Assembly (NCBI GenBank): GCA_009780325.1
Contig: WRAF01000003.1
Location: 1-64,000 of the forward strand
DNA from: Bacillota bacterium
GTDB lineage: Bacteria; Bacillota; Clostridia; Christensenellales; Pumilibacteraceae
Direction of reading: 5' to 3'
Length of the DNA stretch: 64,000 nucleotides
In this document: positions 6,993-16,317 of the stretch, in pieces
How the letters are laid out: the number at the start of each line of letters is the position of its first letter
Position numbering within the stretch: position 1 is the stretch's first letter
Program-made: the position numbers and the translations under genes
The notes under the pieces: model-generated
The model's database searches: none
What the model saw: only the letters and a program-made list of their open reading frames with translations
Told to the model about the DNA's origin: nothing

Positions 6993-8162
6993 TTACTTTT
7001 TCTTTTTAGCAGCAGCTGTGATTTCACAATGTTCAACAACTTCAACTTTAGGTACTGCTAAGCGTATTTTATGTCGGTCAAATAATATTTTTAATTCTCT
7101 ATTTAAATCTCTATTAAGCTGCAATCTTGCCGTTTCTGATACTTTAGCTACAACTCTTAGCATCACACCCCTATTATTAAATTCAACTACACCTTTATAA
7201 AACGGTCCGTCTGTAATAGCAGGGAATTTTTCTGCTATAATTTCTAAATTATCGTTAATTATTTGTTCAATCTTTTCTAAGTTTTCATCATATTCAATTA
7301 CTACATCACATACAGCAAAACTACGATGCATGCTCATATTTATAAATCTGACAAACTGGCTGTTGTTAATTATCATTACATCCCCGCCAATGTTTGCAAG
7401 TCTTGTTGTTCTTATGCCTAAATCTTCTATTTCACCCCTAAAATCGCCTACGGTAACAATATCACCAACTTGTAAATTGTCTTCAAAAATCAAAAATAAT
7501 CCAGTCAATAAGTCGCCAACAAGTCCTTGTGCACCAAAACCGATAGCAATACCCAAAGCTGCAATTGCAGCGGCTAGCACTGCTTGGTTGACATCCCAAA
7601 CTTCAAATAAAATGATTAATACAACTATATAGCCAATATATTTTGTTAAGCTAGCTACAAGTGAAACAATAGTTTTTCTTCTTTTAGAATCCCCTCTTGC
7701 CGTAAGTTTGATTATAAAGTGAACGATAGTGATAATAATAAAACCAGTTAATATAGCTAAGGCTGAACGTAAAAAGCGGTTGCCAGCAGCTTCAACGGTA
7801 TATCTAACAGGTTGGTCATAATAATGGCGTACTCCATCTATATAAAAATAATATCTATAAGAATAATAATAACCTCTGCCTAGAATATGTACTTGAGCAA
7901 ATCGAGAGATAGCAGAATAGTATGGCAGGGTATTAACAAATATAAATGCAAAACCATATGTGGCTAAAATAACAGCCGTAATAATAGCAAAAATAATGAT
8001 TTTGCGAACTTTACGGCGTTTTTTTGCTCTTTCATAAGCAGCAGCATTTTTTGCTAGTTTTTCTTCATCTTCACCTGACAAAATTAGTTGACCTAGTTTG
8101 TTTTTAAGTGACCACTTCTTTTTTTCTTCTGGGCAGTCATTATTATTAAATTTATTATCCAT
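6993..8162 (-). CDS. mscS: MscS-family small-conductance mechanosensitive channel
   Basis: 389 residues. A basic cytoplasmic N-terminus precedes a membrane helix (about 54-78), an aromatic extracytoplasmic loop rich in Tyr, two more helices (about 130-155 and 168-190) and the pore helix NQAVLAAAIAALGIAIGFGA. The beta domain GDIVTVGDFRGEIEDLGIRT and NNSQF, both typical of MscS, follow, and then the C-terminal alpha/beta domain. The heptameric channel releases solutes during osmotic downshock. The gene is alone on its strand, has its own promoter with no leader, and ends at a shared terminator. Confidence 0.92.
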   Translation of the reverse strand: MDNKFNNNDCPEEKKKWSLKNKLGQLILSGEDEEKLAKNAAAYERAKKRRKVRKIIIFAIITAVILATYGFAFIFVNTLPYYSAISRFAQVHILGRGYYYSYRYYFYIDGVRHYYDQPVRYTVEAAGNRFLRSALAILTGFIIITIVHFIIKLTARGDSKRRKTIVSLVASLTKYIGYIVVLIILFEVWDVNQAVLAAAIAALGIAIGFGAQGLVGDLLTGLFLIFEDNLQVGDIVTVGDFRGEIEDLGIRTTRLANIGGDVMIINNSQFVRFINMSMHRSFAVCDVVIEYDENLEKIEQIINDNLEIIAEKFPAITDGPFYKGVVEFNNRGVMLRVVAKVSETARLQLNRDLNRELKILFDRHKIRLAVPKVEVVEHCEITAAAKKKK

Positions 8163-8171
8163 GATAATATT

Positions 8172-8200
8172 ACTTTACAGTATTTAATTTTTTATTGCAA
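8172..8200 (-). promoter_or_regulatory. Promoter of mscS, leaderless
   Basis: On the minus strand TTGCAA (8200-8195), a 17-base spacer and TAAAGT (8177-8172). The ATG lies nine bases further on, so at most about three bases of leader remain. No Shine-Dalgarno sequence is seen. Confidence 0.5.
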
Positions 8201-8273
8201 GCATATAATATGCAAATTACGACATATAGTGAAATAGTTTTGCAAAATGGTTAAAGTAATTAGTGATTATTGC

Positions 8274-8302
8274 TTGCTTTTTATTTTTAATTTTGTTATA
8301 AT
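8274..8302 (+). promoter_or_regulatory. Promoter of the frr operon
   Basis: TTGCTT (8274-8279), a 17-base spacer and TATAAT (8297-8302). The leader contains GGAGG (8314-8318) ahead of ATG 8329, an ordinary leadered arrangement. Confidence 0.75.
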
Positions 8303-8328
8303 TGGTAAATTATGGAGGAAAATAAATT

Positions 8329-8904
8329 ATGTCTAAAGAAAAACCTGACTTAAAACTAGATTTTAATAGTTATGATGCTAAGCTTGATAAGGCTATTAAC
8401 CACTTAAAGCAAGAGTTTTCTTTGCTTAAAGCTGGCAGAGCAAATCCGCAGATTTTATCAAAAATTACTGTGGATTATTATGGTGCACCTACACCTTTAT
8501 CTAGCATGGCAAACATAAGCGTGCCTGAAGCTAGGATGCTGTTGATTTCTTTATATGATATATCTATGCTAAAAGATGTTGAAAAAGCGATTTTGGCATC
8601 AGATTTAGGGATAACTCCTTCAAATGATGGAAAGAATATTAGATTAAACTTTCCGCAATTGACTGAAGAAAAACGCAAGGATTTAGTCAAACAAGTTAAA
8701 AAAACGGCAGAAGATAGCAAAGTTATTTTAAGAAATGAGCGACGTGACATGATGGAGATAATTAAAAAATATAAAAAAGACAACCTTATTTCTGAAGATG
8801 AAGAAAAAGGGAATGGAACTGAAGTACAAAAGATATTAGATAAAAAAATCGAGCAAGTTGATAAGCTCTTAAAAGAAAAGGAATCAGAGATTCTTGAAGT
8901 CTAA
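8329..8904 (+). CDS. frr: Ribosome recycling factor
   Basis: 191 residues, close to the usual 185. It shows the conserved LKAGRANPQIL, YYGAPTPL and RNERRD segments of the three-helix bundle and hinge. Together with EF-G it splits post-termination ribosomes. It heads the operon here: rpsB, tsf and pyrH, which precede frr in Bacillus, are absent and an independent promoter drives it. It overlaps uppS by 11 bases. Confidence 0.97.
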   Translation: MSKEKPDLKLDFNSYDAKLDKAINHLKQEFSLLKAGRANPQILSKITVDYYGAPTPLSSMANISVPEARMLLISLYDISMLKDVEKAILASDLGITPSNDGKNIRLNFPQLTEEKRKDLVKQVKKTAEDSKVILRNERRDMMEIIKKYKKDNLISEDEEKGNGTEVQKILDKKIEQVDKLLKEKESEILEV

Positions 8905-9592
8905 AAAAAATAGTCTGCCTAATCATATTGCTTTTATTATGGACGGCAATGGACGCTGGGCAAAAAAGCGACTTATGCCAAGGACATCAGGGCATAAAGA
9001 AGGCATAAAAACTATAGAGCGCTTAAGTGAAAAAGCGCTTGAGTTAGGCATAAAATATATGTCTTATTTTGCTTTTTCTACTGAAAATTGGTCTCGTCCT
9101 AAAAGTGAAGTGGATTATTTATTAGAACTTTTAGAAAAAAGGCTGATTAGTCTATCAGAAAGATTGCAAAAAAATGATATTGAGTTGATTATAAGCGGCG
9201 ATTTAAGTATTTTCTCTGATAAATTACTAGATGTTTTTGGTGAGGCTATGAATTCATCTGGTAGTGGAAAAGGCGGAGTTGCCAATTTATGTTTAAATTA
9301 TGGTGCAAGAGATGAGATTATAAGAGGAGTTAATGCGGCGGTGGTAAAAGGTAAAAAGGTGGATGAAGAAAGTTTTAAAGAATTATTATATACTAATGGC
9401 ATACCCGATCCAGATTTATTAATCAGAACAGGCGGGGAAAAACGATTGTCAAATTTTATGTTATATCAATTGGCATATACTGAGTTGTATTTTTGTGATA
9501 CACTATGGCCTGATTTTTCTAATGAAGAACTATTAATAGCACTAGAAAATTATGCTAAAAGAGAAAGAAGGTTTGGAGGATTAAAGCAATGA
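8894..9592 (+). CDS. uppS: Undecaprenyl diphosphate synthase
   Basis: 232 residues of the cis-prenyltransferase family: IAFIMDGNGRWA with the catalytic Asp, SRPKSEVDYLLELL, NYGARDEI and DPDLLIRTGGEKRLSNFM are all present. It adds isopentenyl units to farnesyl diphosphate to make the lipid carrier for cell-wall synthesis. Translation appears to start at TTG 8894 inside the end of frr, since the next ATG would remove the active site. Translational coupling with frr and cdsA is likely. Confidence 0.95.
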   Translation: MKSKKNSLPNHIAFIMDGNGRWAKKRLMPRTSGHKEGIKTIERLSEKALELGIKYMSYFAFSTENWSRPKSEVDYLLELLEKRLISLSERLQKNDIELIISGDLSIFSDKLLDVFGEAMNSSGSGKGGVANLCLNYGARDEIIRGVNAAVVKGKKVDEESFKELLYTNGIPDPDLLIRTGGEKRLSNFMLYQLAYTELYFCDTLWPDFSNEELLIALENYAKRERRFGGLKQ

Positions 9593-10482
9593 AAAAACGA
9601 TTAATCACAGGATTAATAATTGCCTTAATTTGGGCGGGAATAGCAGTTGTTTCTATTGTTTTAGAGGGAAGGCTGTTTTATGTGTTTGATGTTTTTGTAT
9701 TAGTACTTGCTGTTGTATCATGTTTTGAAGTGACTAGACTTATTAAACAAAAGTTTGCAAAACCATATGAAATTTTGATAATTGCCACCATATTTTTATC
9801 TTTCAGTGCATATTTTATATTAGACCAATTTAGTCATACTCAAGATTTTGCGATTTTGGCTTTTATTGGTGTTATTGTATTAGCAATTGCATTATCTTTT
9901 GTACTTGTTAAATTTAGTAAAATCAAGTCAACGCAGCATGCTGTTACCACATCATTTGTACTTATTTATCCATTGTCATTATTTTTATTTATGCTAGGGA
10001 TAAATACTATTCCTTTAATCCACATAAGAGCAGCTTCTATTTTATTGTTATTTTTAATAGCTCCGCTTACGGATACTTTTGCTTTTTTGACAGGGTCCAT
10101 ATTAAAAGGACCCAAGCTTGCCCCTAAAATTAGTCCTAAAAAAACAATCTCGGGTGCATTTGGTGGCTTAATTGGCGGAGTTTTAGCTGGCATATTAGTG
10201 TTTGGAATGATAGTTTCTGGTTTGTTTGATTTTTTCTCACTCAGACCAATTAGTGCAAATTTAGATATAATGCATTTTATTTTTATAGGATTATTAGGGT
10301 CAATATTTACGCAAGCTGGAGATTTAATTGCTTCTATGGTAAAAAGAAAAGCAAATGCTAAGGATTTTTCTAATTTATTACCTGGACATGGGGGAATAAT
10401 GGATAGAATTGACGGAATGCTTATGGCGGCGGGAGCAATTTATATTTACATGTCATTTTTTATGATGGGATTGGGCGTATGA
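9589..10482 (+). CDS. cdsA: Phosphatidate cytidylyltransferase (CDP-diacylglycerol synthase)
   Basis: 297 residues with about eight membrane helices. The C-terminal signature runs SMVKRKANAKDFSNLLPGHG followed by G-x-M-D-R-x-D-G, which carries the metal-binding acidic residues. SPKKTISGAFGG in the preceding loop is also typical. It makes CDP-diacylglycerol from phosphatidic acid and CTP at the membrane. The start overlaps the end of uppS by four bases and the end overlaps dxr by four. Confidence 0.95.
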   Translation: MKKRLITGLIIALIWAGIAVVSIVLEGRLFYVFDVFVLVLAVVSCFEVTRLIKQKFAKPYEILIIATIFLSFSAYFILDQFSHTQDFAILAFIGVIVLAIALSFVLVKFSKIKSTQHAVTTSFVLIYPLSLFLFMLGINTIPLIHIRAASILLLFLIAPLTDTFAFLTGSILKGPKLAPKISPKKTISGAFGGLIGGVLAGILVFGMIVSGLFDFFSLRPISANLDIMHFIFIGLLGSIFTQAGDLIASMVKRKANAKDFSNLLPGHGGIMDRIDGMLMAAGAIYIYMSFFMMGLGV

Positions 10483-11582
10483 CCAAAGGGCTAAGTATAA
10501 TAGGCAGCACTGGAAGTATTGGCAAACAGGCTTTAAATGTAGCAAAGCACTTAAATCTAAATATTAAAGCATTAGTTACGCATTCAAATTTAGCAAAATT
10601 AAAAGAGCAAGCAGATGAATTTAACCCTAAGTATATCGGAGTTATTAATGAAAAACTTTTTAATGAGGCTAAAAATTTGTTTTCTGGCTATAAACTAGTT
10701 TGTGGAAGCAAGGCACTTGATTTTTCTTGCAGCTTAAGCAGCATTGATATGGTGTTAATAGCTGTGACTGGTTTAAATGGTATTTATCCATTGATTAGTG
10801 CAATTAAAAATGATAAAAAAATTGCAATTGCAAATAAAGAGAGTATTGTTTCAGGTGGAAAAATTGTTAATAACTTAATCAAAAAATGTAATGCAAAAAT
10901 AATACCAGTTGATAGTGAGCATAGTGCGATTTTTCAATGTTTAGAGGCTAACAAAGATTTTAATAAACTTATTTTGACGGCAAGCGGTGGTGCATTTTAT
11001 GATAAACATATAAGTGAGTTAAATAAAATTATTGCAAAAGATATTTTTCATCCGACATGGAATATGGGTAGAAAAATTACAATTGATAGCTGTACAATGA
11101 TGAATAAAGCGTTAGAAATTATTGAAGCAAGGTGGCTGTTTGATACAAAAAATATAGATTACTGCATTCATCCAAACAGCATTATTCATTCTATGGTTGA
11201 GTTTAATGACGGGTCAATATTATCGCAAATGTCTAATCCTAGTATGGAGTTGCCTATTCAATATGCTTTGACTTATCCTAATAAGTATCCATCAAATATT
11301 AAATGTCTTGACTTGACTCAAAATCTTATTTTTAAACCTAAGCGTGAGGATGTGTTTATAGCTCCTAGATTAGCAAAGCAGCTGATAGACATAAACGATG
11401 ATTTAGGTGCAGTATTTAATGCGGCAAATGAAGCGGCAGTCAAAAATTTTGAAGAAGGCAATATTGGTTTTATGGACATTGCTTTAAAGGTAGAGGCTGC
11501 TTTACAAAAATACAATAATATAAAAGTGCATTCAATTGATGATATAATTGAAATTCATAATGAGATAATCAAGGAGTGTTAA
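10479..11582 (+). CDS. dxr: 1-deoxy-D-xylulose 5-phosphate reductoisomerase
   Basis: 367 residues. The NADPH-binding GSTGSIGKQAL is at the N-terminus. ANKESIV, DSEHSAIFQ, ASGGAFYD and HPTWNMGRKITIDS form the metal and substrate site. It converts DXP to MEP, the committed step of the non-mevalonate isoprenoid route. Other MEP enzymes in this window are dxs, ispG and ispH. The TAA stop overlaps the ATG of rseP by one base. Confidence 0.97.
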   Translation: MTKGLSIIGSTGSIGKQALNVAKHLNLNIKALVTHSNLAKLKEQADEFNPKYIGVINEKLFNEAKNLFSGYKLVCGSKALDFSCSLSSIDMVLIAVTGLNGIYPLISAIKNDKKIAIANKESIVSGGKIVNNLIKKCNAKIIPVDSEHSAIFQCLEANKDFNKLILTASGGAFYDKHISELNKIIAKDIFHPTWNMGRKITIDSCTMMNKALEIIEARWLFDTKNIDYCIHPNSIIHSMVEFNDGSILSQMSNPSMELPIQYALTYPNKYPSNIKCLDLTQNLIFKPKREDVFIAPRLAKQLIDINDDLGAVFNAANEAAVKNFEEGNIGFMDIALKVEAALQKYNNIKVHSIDDIIEIHNEIIKEC

Positions 11583-12865
11583 TGGACATTTTAATTTTTA
11601 TAGCTTTTATCATATTGGCTTTATTAATTTTATTAATAATGATAACAATTCATGAATTAGGCCATTATTTAGCAGGAAAATGGCTGGGATTTAATATTAA
11701 TGAGTTTGCAATTGGTTTTGGACCTAAGTTATTTTCTAAAAAAAGCAAAAAAACTGGTGAGATTTTTTCTATTAGAGCTATTCCTTTAGGTGGTTTTTGC
11801 GCATTTGAGGATGAAGAAGGGTTAGAAGAGGATAATAAAGATAAAACTGCATCAGAAGGTGAAGTGTTTTCTGAAATTGTCAATAATGAAACTTATGAAT
11901 TAGCAAAACCAAAGTCAGTTGAGTCTATTGAATTAATCAAAACAGGTAAAAAATTTAATGAGCAGCCGCCTTGGAAACGTATAATCGTATTAGCTGCAGG
12001 CGGGATTTTCAATCTTTTAGCTGCTGTTATTTTTTCGATGATTTTTATACTGGCTGTAGGCTTGCCTGAACAACCCATTGTCACACTTTTTTATGAAAAT
12101 CAAGCTGGCAATGTCTTGGTTTATAGCTATGACGAGCATGGTAATCATCATTATGAAAATGGACAAAGAGCACGCTTAAGAAGCGGTGACAGAATCATAG
12201 AAGCAAACGGCAGGCGTATTACTTATTTGGTTACTATTCATGATGCTTTGCAAGGAGCTACTGATGAATTTGTTAATTTTGTAATAGAGAGACCGGGGAT
12301 AGCTAATCCAATCTCACTTAATTTAAGGCGTACAGTTAGCGAAGACAGTCAAAATGTGACCTTAATGAGAGAAGACGGTACACCTGTGCTTAATGAGGAC
12401 GGTCAAGCTATTACTGTTGAAAATTATCAGGGATTTGCTTTTAGAATAAGAAACGATAGAAATCAAAGTTTTGGGGCAGCCATTGTTTGGGCTGTGCCAT
12501 ATACTGGGCGTATGACATGGCTTGTTTTGGGTGCGCTAGGACAGCTTGTGACCGGACGTGTACCTATAACTGATGTGACAGGACCCGTAGGTACAGTTAC
12601 TCAAATGGCAGAGTTATCCATTTTAAATTGGAGAAATATTTTAATTTTGCTGCCATTATTATCTGCAAATTTGGGGATATTCAATTTATTACCTATACCC
12701 GCATTAGATGGTTCTAAAATTGTTTTTGCCTCTATTGAATGGATAAGAAAAAAACCTATTAATAAAAAAGTTGAAATGTGGATTCATGTAATCGGAATGT
12801 TTTCTTTGTTTGCATTTGTAATTATAGCAGACTTAATCGGAATCTTTGTGCGGTGCGGGTTATAG
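11582..12865 (+). CDS. rseP: RseP/RasP-type site-2 membrane protease
   Basis: 428 residues. The zinc motif ITIHELGHYLAGKW lies in the first membrane segment and the second metal ligand is in NLLPIPALDGSKIVF near the C-terminus. A PDZ-like segment (around GDRIIEANGRRITYLVTIHD) occupies the middle. These intramembrane metalloproteases cut anti-sigma factors and leftover signal peptides. ATG 11582 was chosen over the in-frame GTG two codons earlier because AAGGAG at 11571-11576 is correctly spaced for it. The segment around residues 75-115 is unusually long and acidic. Confidence 0.95.
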   Translation: MDILIFIAFIILALLILLIMITIHELGHYLAGKWLGFNINEFAIGFGPKLFSKKSKKTGEIFSIRAIPLGGFCAFEDEEGLEEDNKDKTASEGEVFSEIVNNETYELAKPKSVESIELIKTGKKFNEQPPWKRIIVLAAGGIFNLLAAVIFSMIFILAVGLPEQPIVTLFYENQAGNVLVYSYDEHGNHHYENGQRARLRSGDRIIEANGRRITYLVTIHDALQGATDEFVNFVIERPGIANPISLNLRRTVSEDSQNVTLMREDGTPVLNEDGQAITVENYQGFAFRIRNDRNQSFGAAIVWAVPYTGRMTWLVLGALGQLVTGRVPITDVTGPVGTVTQMAELSILNWRNILILLPLLSANLGIFNLLPIPALDGSKIVFASIEWIRKKPINKKVEMWIHVIGMFSLFAFVIIADLIGIFVRCGL

Positions 12866-12868
12866 CAT

Positions 12869-13909
12869 ATGGGGAGTCAAAAAACAATTAAACTTGGCAG
12901 TAAAAGCATAGGCGGTGATAGCAGTATCTTAGTGCAGTCTATGCTGTCTTGTGATACACTTAATAAAGATGCAGTGTTTTATCAAATTGATGCATTGATT
13001 AATGAGGGCTGCGATGTCATTAGATTGGCTATTGAAAATGAAGAAGCTATAAAAACATCAAAAGAATATTTGAATTATTCAAGTGTACCATTAGTTGCTG
13101 ATGTGCATTTTGATTATAAATTGGCAATTAAATGCAGTGAGATAGGATTTTCAAAAATTAGGGTTAATCCTGGCAATATTTCTAGAGATAAACTTAAAAA
13201 TATTATAACCTCTTGCAAAGCTAATGGTACTGCAATTAGACTGGGAGTTAACGGAGGCTCTTTAGAAAAAAACTTGATAAAAACATACGGGGTTAATGCA
13301 AAATCTTTAGCTATCAGTGCTTTAGAAAATATCAAGATATTTGAATCGCTTGATTTTGAAAACTTAATTGTTTCTATTAAATCCAGCTGCGTTAAAACTA
13401 CAGTTATGGCAAATAGACTGTTGAGCCAAAGCTGCCCTTATCCACTACATATTGGTATAACTGAAAGCGGGTTTGGTGAAGACGGAATCATGAAATCTGC
13501 GATTGGGATTGGGGCAATGCTGCTTGATGGGATTGGTGATACTATTAGAGTGTCTTTGACTGGTGACCCTATAGAAGAAGTAAAGGCAGGAAAAGAGATA
13601 CTAAAAGCACTTAATTTAATAAATTATGTAGAAGTTGTGTCTTGTCCTACATGTTCTCGCTGTAAATTTGATTTATTGAAAGTGGCAAAAGAGGTTAAGG
13701 AATTAACTAAAGGAATTAAAAAGAAAATGAAAATCGCAGTAATGGGATGTGTAGTTAATGGACCCGGCGAGGCTATGGATGCTGATTTAGGAGTAGCAGG
13801 AGGAGGTGACGGGATGGCGGTGATATTTAAGAAGGGGAGAATAATTAAAACGGTTGCTTTTGATAAAATAATTGAAACACTAAATGAAGAACTTTTTAGA
13901 AAAATTTAA
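12869..13909 (+). CDS. ispG: 4-hydroxy-3-methylbut-2-enyl diphosphate synthase
   Basis: 346 residues. The 4Fe-4S ligands are in VSCPTCSRC and in VMGCVVNGPGEA near the C-terminus. The N-terminal half shows the TIM-barrel pattern typical of the bacterial enzyme (VADVHFDYKLAI, KIRVNPGNI). It reduces ME-cPP to HMBPP in the MEP pathway. In Bacillus proS follows rseP, whereas here ispG takes that place and proS is not seen. It overlaps the PolC-like gene by 26 bases. Confidence 0.96.
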   Translation: MGSQKTIKLGSKSIGGDSSILVQSMLSCDTLNKDAVFYQIDALINEGCDVIRLAIENEEAIKTSKEYLNYSSVPLVADVHFDYKLAIKCSEIGFSKIRVNPGNISRDKLKNIITSCKANGTAIRLGVNGGSLEKNLIKTYGVNAKSLAISALENIKIFESLDFENLIVSIKSSCVKTTVMANRLLSQSCPYPLHIGITESGFGEDGIMKSAIGIGAMLLDGIGDTIRVSLTGDPIEEVKAGKEILKALNLINYVEVVSCPTCSRCKFDLLKVAKEVKELTKGIKKKMKIAVMGCVVNGPGEAMDADLGVAGGGDGMAVIFKKGRIIKTVAFDKIIETLNEELFRKI

Positions 13910-15425
13910 TAGAGAAACATTTAATAAATTTGAGCATTTGAGATTATCAAATATCAATATATCTTTGCATGAAAAAAAAGCAGAGTTTTGTTTTGTTGTG
14001 CCCGAAAAAGATTATGATTTATCTTTGAGTTTAATTAATGAAATTATTAGCGGAGTAGAAAAGGCTTATACCACTGCATTAAAAATTGATGTAGTTTTAA
14101 AAAAGAGTCATTTTGATGACGAGTTTTTCATTAAAGATATTATTAATTTTTTTAATACATATCCTTCATTAAAAAACACTGTAGGCAAGGAGAATATTTG
14201 CATTAAAAAATTAGATAGAGTTTATATAGAAATTAGTTTAGTTAAAAGTGCATTTGCATTGTTTGAATCTAGAGAAATTTTAAAGGATTTAAAGGATTTT
14301 GTATATTCCAATTATTGTGAAGATATTGAAATTAGTGTCTTAATGTCCAATCAAAAAGAAGATACTTTTGTTATTGAGAGTAATGAATTAATATACGATA
14401 ATCCTGATTCTGGGCGTTATATTAAGCCTAGTGAGGTTGAAACCTTTTTAGGCAAAAAGATAGACTCACCGCCTATGTATATTGTAGACGCTGTTGAAAC
14501 AGATAAGCTAGTCACACTAGCAGGTAAAATTATTTCAGTTAGAGAGTTAACTAAAAAAAATAATACTAATCCTAAAAACCACAATAATTTTTTTAAGTTT
14601 GAAATTGAGGATAATACTGGCATAATGCCTGCTTTATATTTTCCTACTATTAATCAATATCAAAAAATTGCATCATTGCAAGTGCCAACAGAAGTAATTT
14701 TTGAAGGAAACTTAACCTTTGACTCATATTCAAATTCTTTAGTTTTAATGATAAGAAATATCTCACTTTGCACTCTGCCTAAAGATTTTAAAATTAATCG
14801 TAAAAAAATAAAAATCCCTTCAAAATATAAAACAATTAAGCCGCTGTCGTTTGTTGATACAGCTCAACAAGAACTTTTTACAATAAATCAGCCCGACCAA
14901 ACAGCTCTGTATTTATTAGATAAAACATTTGTAATTTTTGATTTAGAGACTACAGGCTTAAATAAAGTTAGTGATAAAATTATAGAGATAGGTGCTGTAA
15001 AAATTGAAAACGGAAAAATCATACAAAGTTTTTCTAGTTTTATTAATCCGCAAATTCCTATCCCAGAGCAAGCTAGCAAAATCAATGGAATAACTGATAA
15101 TGATGTAAAAGATGCTCCTTTAGAAGAAGGAGTCTTTGCAGACTTTTTGCTGTTTAGCCAAAATGCCGTACTAGTAGGGCAAAACGCTGATTATTTTGAT
15201 TTGCCGTTTTTATCTAGCGCTGCTAAAAAATACAACATCTATTTTGATAACCCTCTTTTAGACACCATGAAATTGGCTCAAAAATATCTTCCTAATTTAA
15301 AAAACTATACCTTGTCTACCATAGCTGCTCATTTTAATATCCAAAACGAACAAGCGCATAGAGCGCTAACTGACGCTGTGACCACTGCAAAAGTTTTTAT
15401 GCAGCTAGCAAAGTTTTTATCTTAA
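13884..15425 (+). CDS. PolC-derived protein: N-terminal domain, OB fold and 3'-5' exonuclease only
   Basis: 513 residues, against about 1,440 in normal PolC. Residues 1-200 resemble the PolC N-terminal domain, residues 200-310 an OB fold (VTLAGKIISVRELT, then FKFEIEDNTGIMPALYF), and residues 348-513 a DnaQ-type exonuclease. The DEDDh residues are all present: D353 and E355 in FDLETTG, D439 in QNADYFD, and H492 and D497 in HRALTDA. ExoII has Gln where PolC usually has His. The PHP domain that normally surrounds the exonuclease and the whole polymerase part are absent, and the protein ends cleanly after the exonuclease. Position between ispG and rimP is that of polC. Probably a proofreading or repair nuclease; another replicase must exist elsewhere. 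Confidence 0.85.
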   Translation: MKNFLEKFNRETFNKFEHLRLSNINISLHEKKAEFCFVVPEKDYDLSLSLINEIISGVEKAYTTALKIDVVLKKSHFDDEFFIKDIINFFNTYPSLKNTVGKENICIKKLDRVYIEISLVKSAFALFESREILKDLKDFVYSNYCEDIEISVLMSNQKEDTFVIESNELIYDNPDSGRYIKPSEVETFLGKKIDSPPMYIVDAVETDKLVTLAGKIISVRELTKKNNTNPKNHNNFFKFEIEDNTGIMPALYFPTINQYQKIASLQVPTEVIFEGNLTFDSYSNSLVLMIRNISLCTLPKDFKINRKKIKIPSKYKTIKPLSFVDTAQQELFTINQPDQTALYLLDKTFVIFDLETTGLNKVSDKIIEIGAVKIENGKIIQSFSSFINPQIPIPEQASKINGITDNDVKDAPLEEGVFADFLLFSQNAVLVGQNADYFDLPFLSSAAKKYNIYFDNPLLDTMKLAQKYLPNLKNYTLSTIAAHFNIQNEQAHRALTDAVTTAKVFMQLAKFLS

Positions 15426-15430
15426 AATGA

Positions 15431-15459
15431 TTGACAAAAATTTATAAATATGTCATAAT
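15431..15459 (+). promoter_or_regulatory. Promoter of the radical SAM island, leaderless
   Basis: TTGACA (15431-15436, perfect), a 17-base spacer and CATAAT (15454-15459). ATG 15466 follows six bases later, at the predicted transcription start. The promoter begins six bases after the stop of the PolC-like gene. Confidence 0.75.
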
Positions 15460-15465
15460 ATAAGC

Positions 15466-16131
15466 ATGAATGATTTTGAATTAGTGCCATTGGCAAGTTA
15501 TAACATACCAAAGTATCCAACATATGAAGATGCAAAATTAGAACCCAAGTTATTGAAAAAAATTCCGTCTAGATGGAAAAAAAACCTTGCAGCATTAGCT
15601 TGCATAGGACTTTTAAGCGTTGGTACTACAACGGCTTTATCTGGTTGTTTTATTTTGAATAGATGTCTAAATAGTTGTTTGGGTAGCTGCACTATACATA
15701 TGGGCGGATCTGGCATGCCCATATACGTAGTCTATCTGACAGAACAAGAAGCTTTGGATGTTATGCGCAACAAAGCTGAGTATATGGGGTTAGAATTAAA
15801 TGATACTCCTCCTAATATTTCTGTCACTGCTAGCTGGGATAATAGACAGGTGAATTTAAAGTTATTTAATGAAGATAAAAACATTGCATTTAGTCATGTT
15901 GGTGCAAATAATTTTTGGGATTGGGAGATAAATAAAGAACATATTGCAAATGAGGCACAAGAAGCATTTGATGAAAAGGATAGTGACTTAATAGTGAAAG
16001 TTTTTCATAGCAATGCTATAAGTTCTAGTAGAAACACTAGAGATGAGGACCATGAATATTTAAAACAACATTTAACCGCTCAAGTTAGGGAGTTTATCGA
16101 GTGGCTGCAGGCAGAGGGAATTATTCAATAG
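15466..16131 (+). CDS. Exported protein A of a paralogous pair in the radical SAM island
   Basis: 221 residues, family not recognised. A 40-residue N-terminal segment with the motif P-x-YPTY-x2-A-x-L-x-P-x-LLKK-x-PSRWK precedes a hydrophobic helix ending LSGC (C61), like a lipoprotein signal with an abnormally long leader. Three further cysteines follow (C67, C71, C75), then GGSGMPIYVVYLTEQEALDV and a soluble domain. It ends with a 23-residue tail identical to that of protein B downstream. Possible roles are a lipoprotein or a substrate of the radical SAM enzyme, with the N-terminal motif as recognition leader; both are inference. Confidence 0.7.
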   Translation: MNDFELVPLASYNIPKYPTYEDAKLEPKLLKKIPSRWKKNLAALACIGLLSVGTTTALSGCFILNRCLNSCLGSCTIHMGGSGMPIYVVYLTEQEALDVMRNKAEYMGLELNDTPPNISVTASWDNRQVNLKLFNEDKNIAFSHVGANNFWDWEINKEHIANEAQEAFDEKDSDLIVKVFHSNAISSSRNTRDEDHEYLKQHLTAQVREFIEWLQAEGIIQ

Positions 16132-16317
16132 GGGTTAAAATAAATCTTAGGTGTCATAAAAGTTTATATTTATAAATTAGGAAATAAAAAAGAGATGCTT
16201 ACAGGATGATAAAAGCTAAATTCTAATTGTACAATACGCAATCTTCCTAAAAATTAATTTTTGTCATATTAGTAAACATCTTTTTAATTTTCATATACTA
16301 ACATAGGAGAATTTGAT

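Noticed and set aside
15426-15800. Frameshifted remainder of PolC polymerase after the exonuclease
   Set aside because: I looked in the following sequence for polymerase motifs. It is occupied at once by a promoter and a different gene, so no frameshift explains the short PolC.
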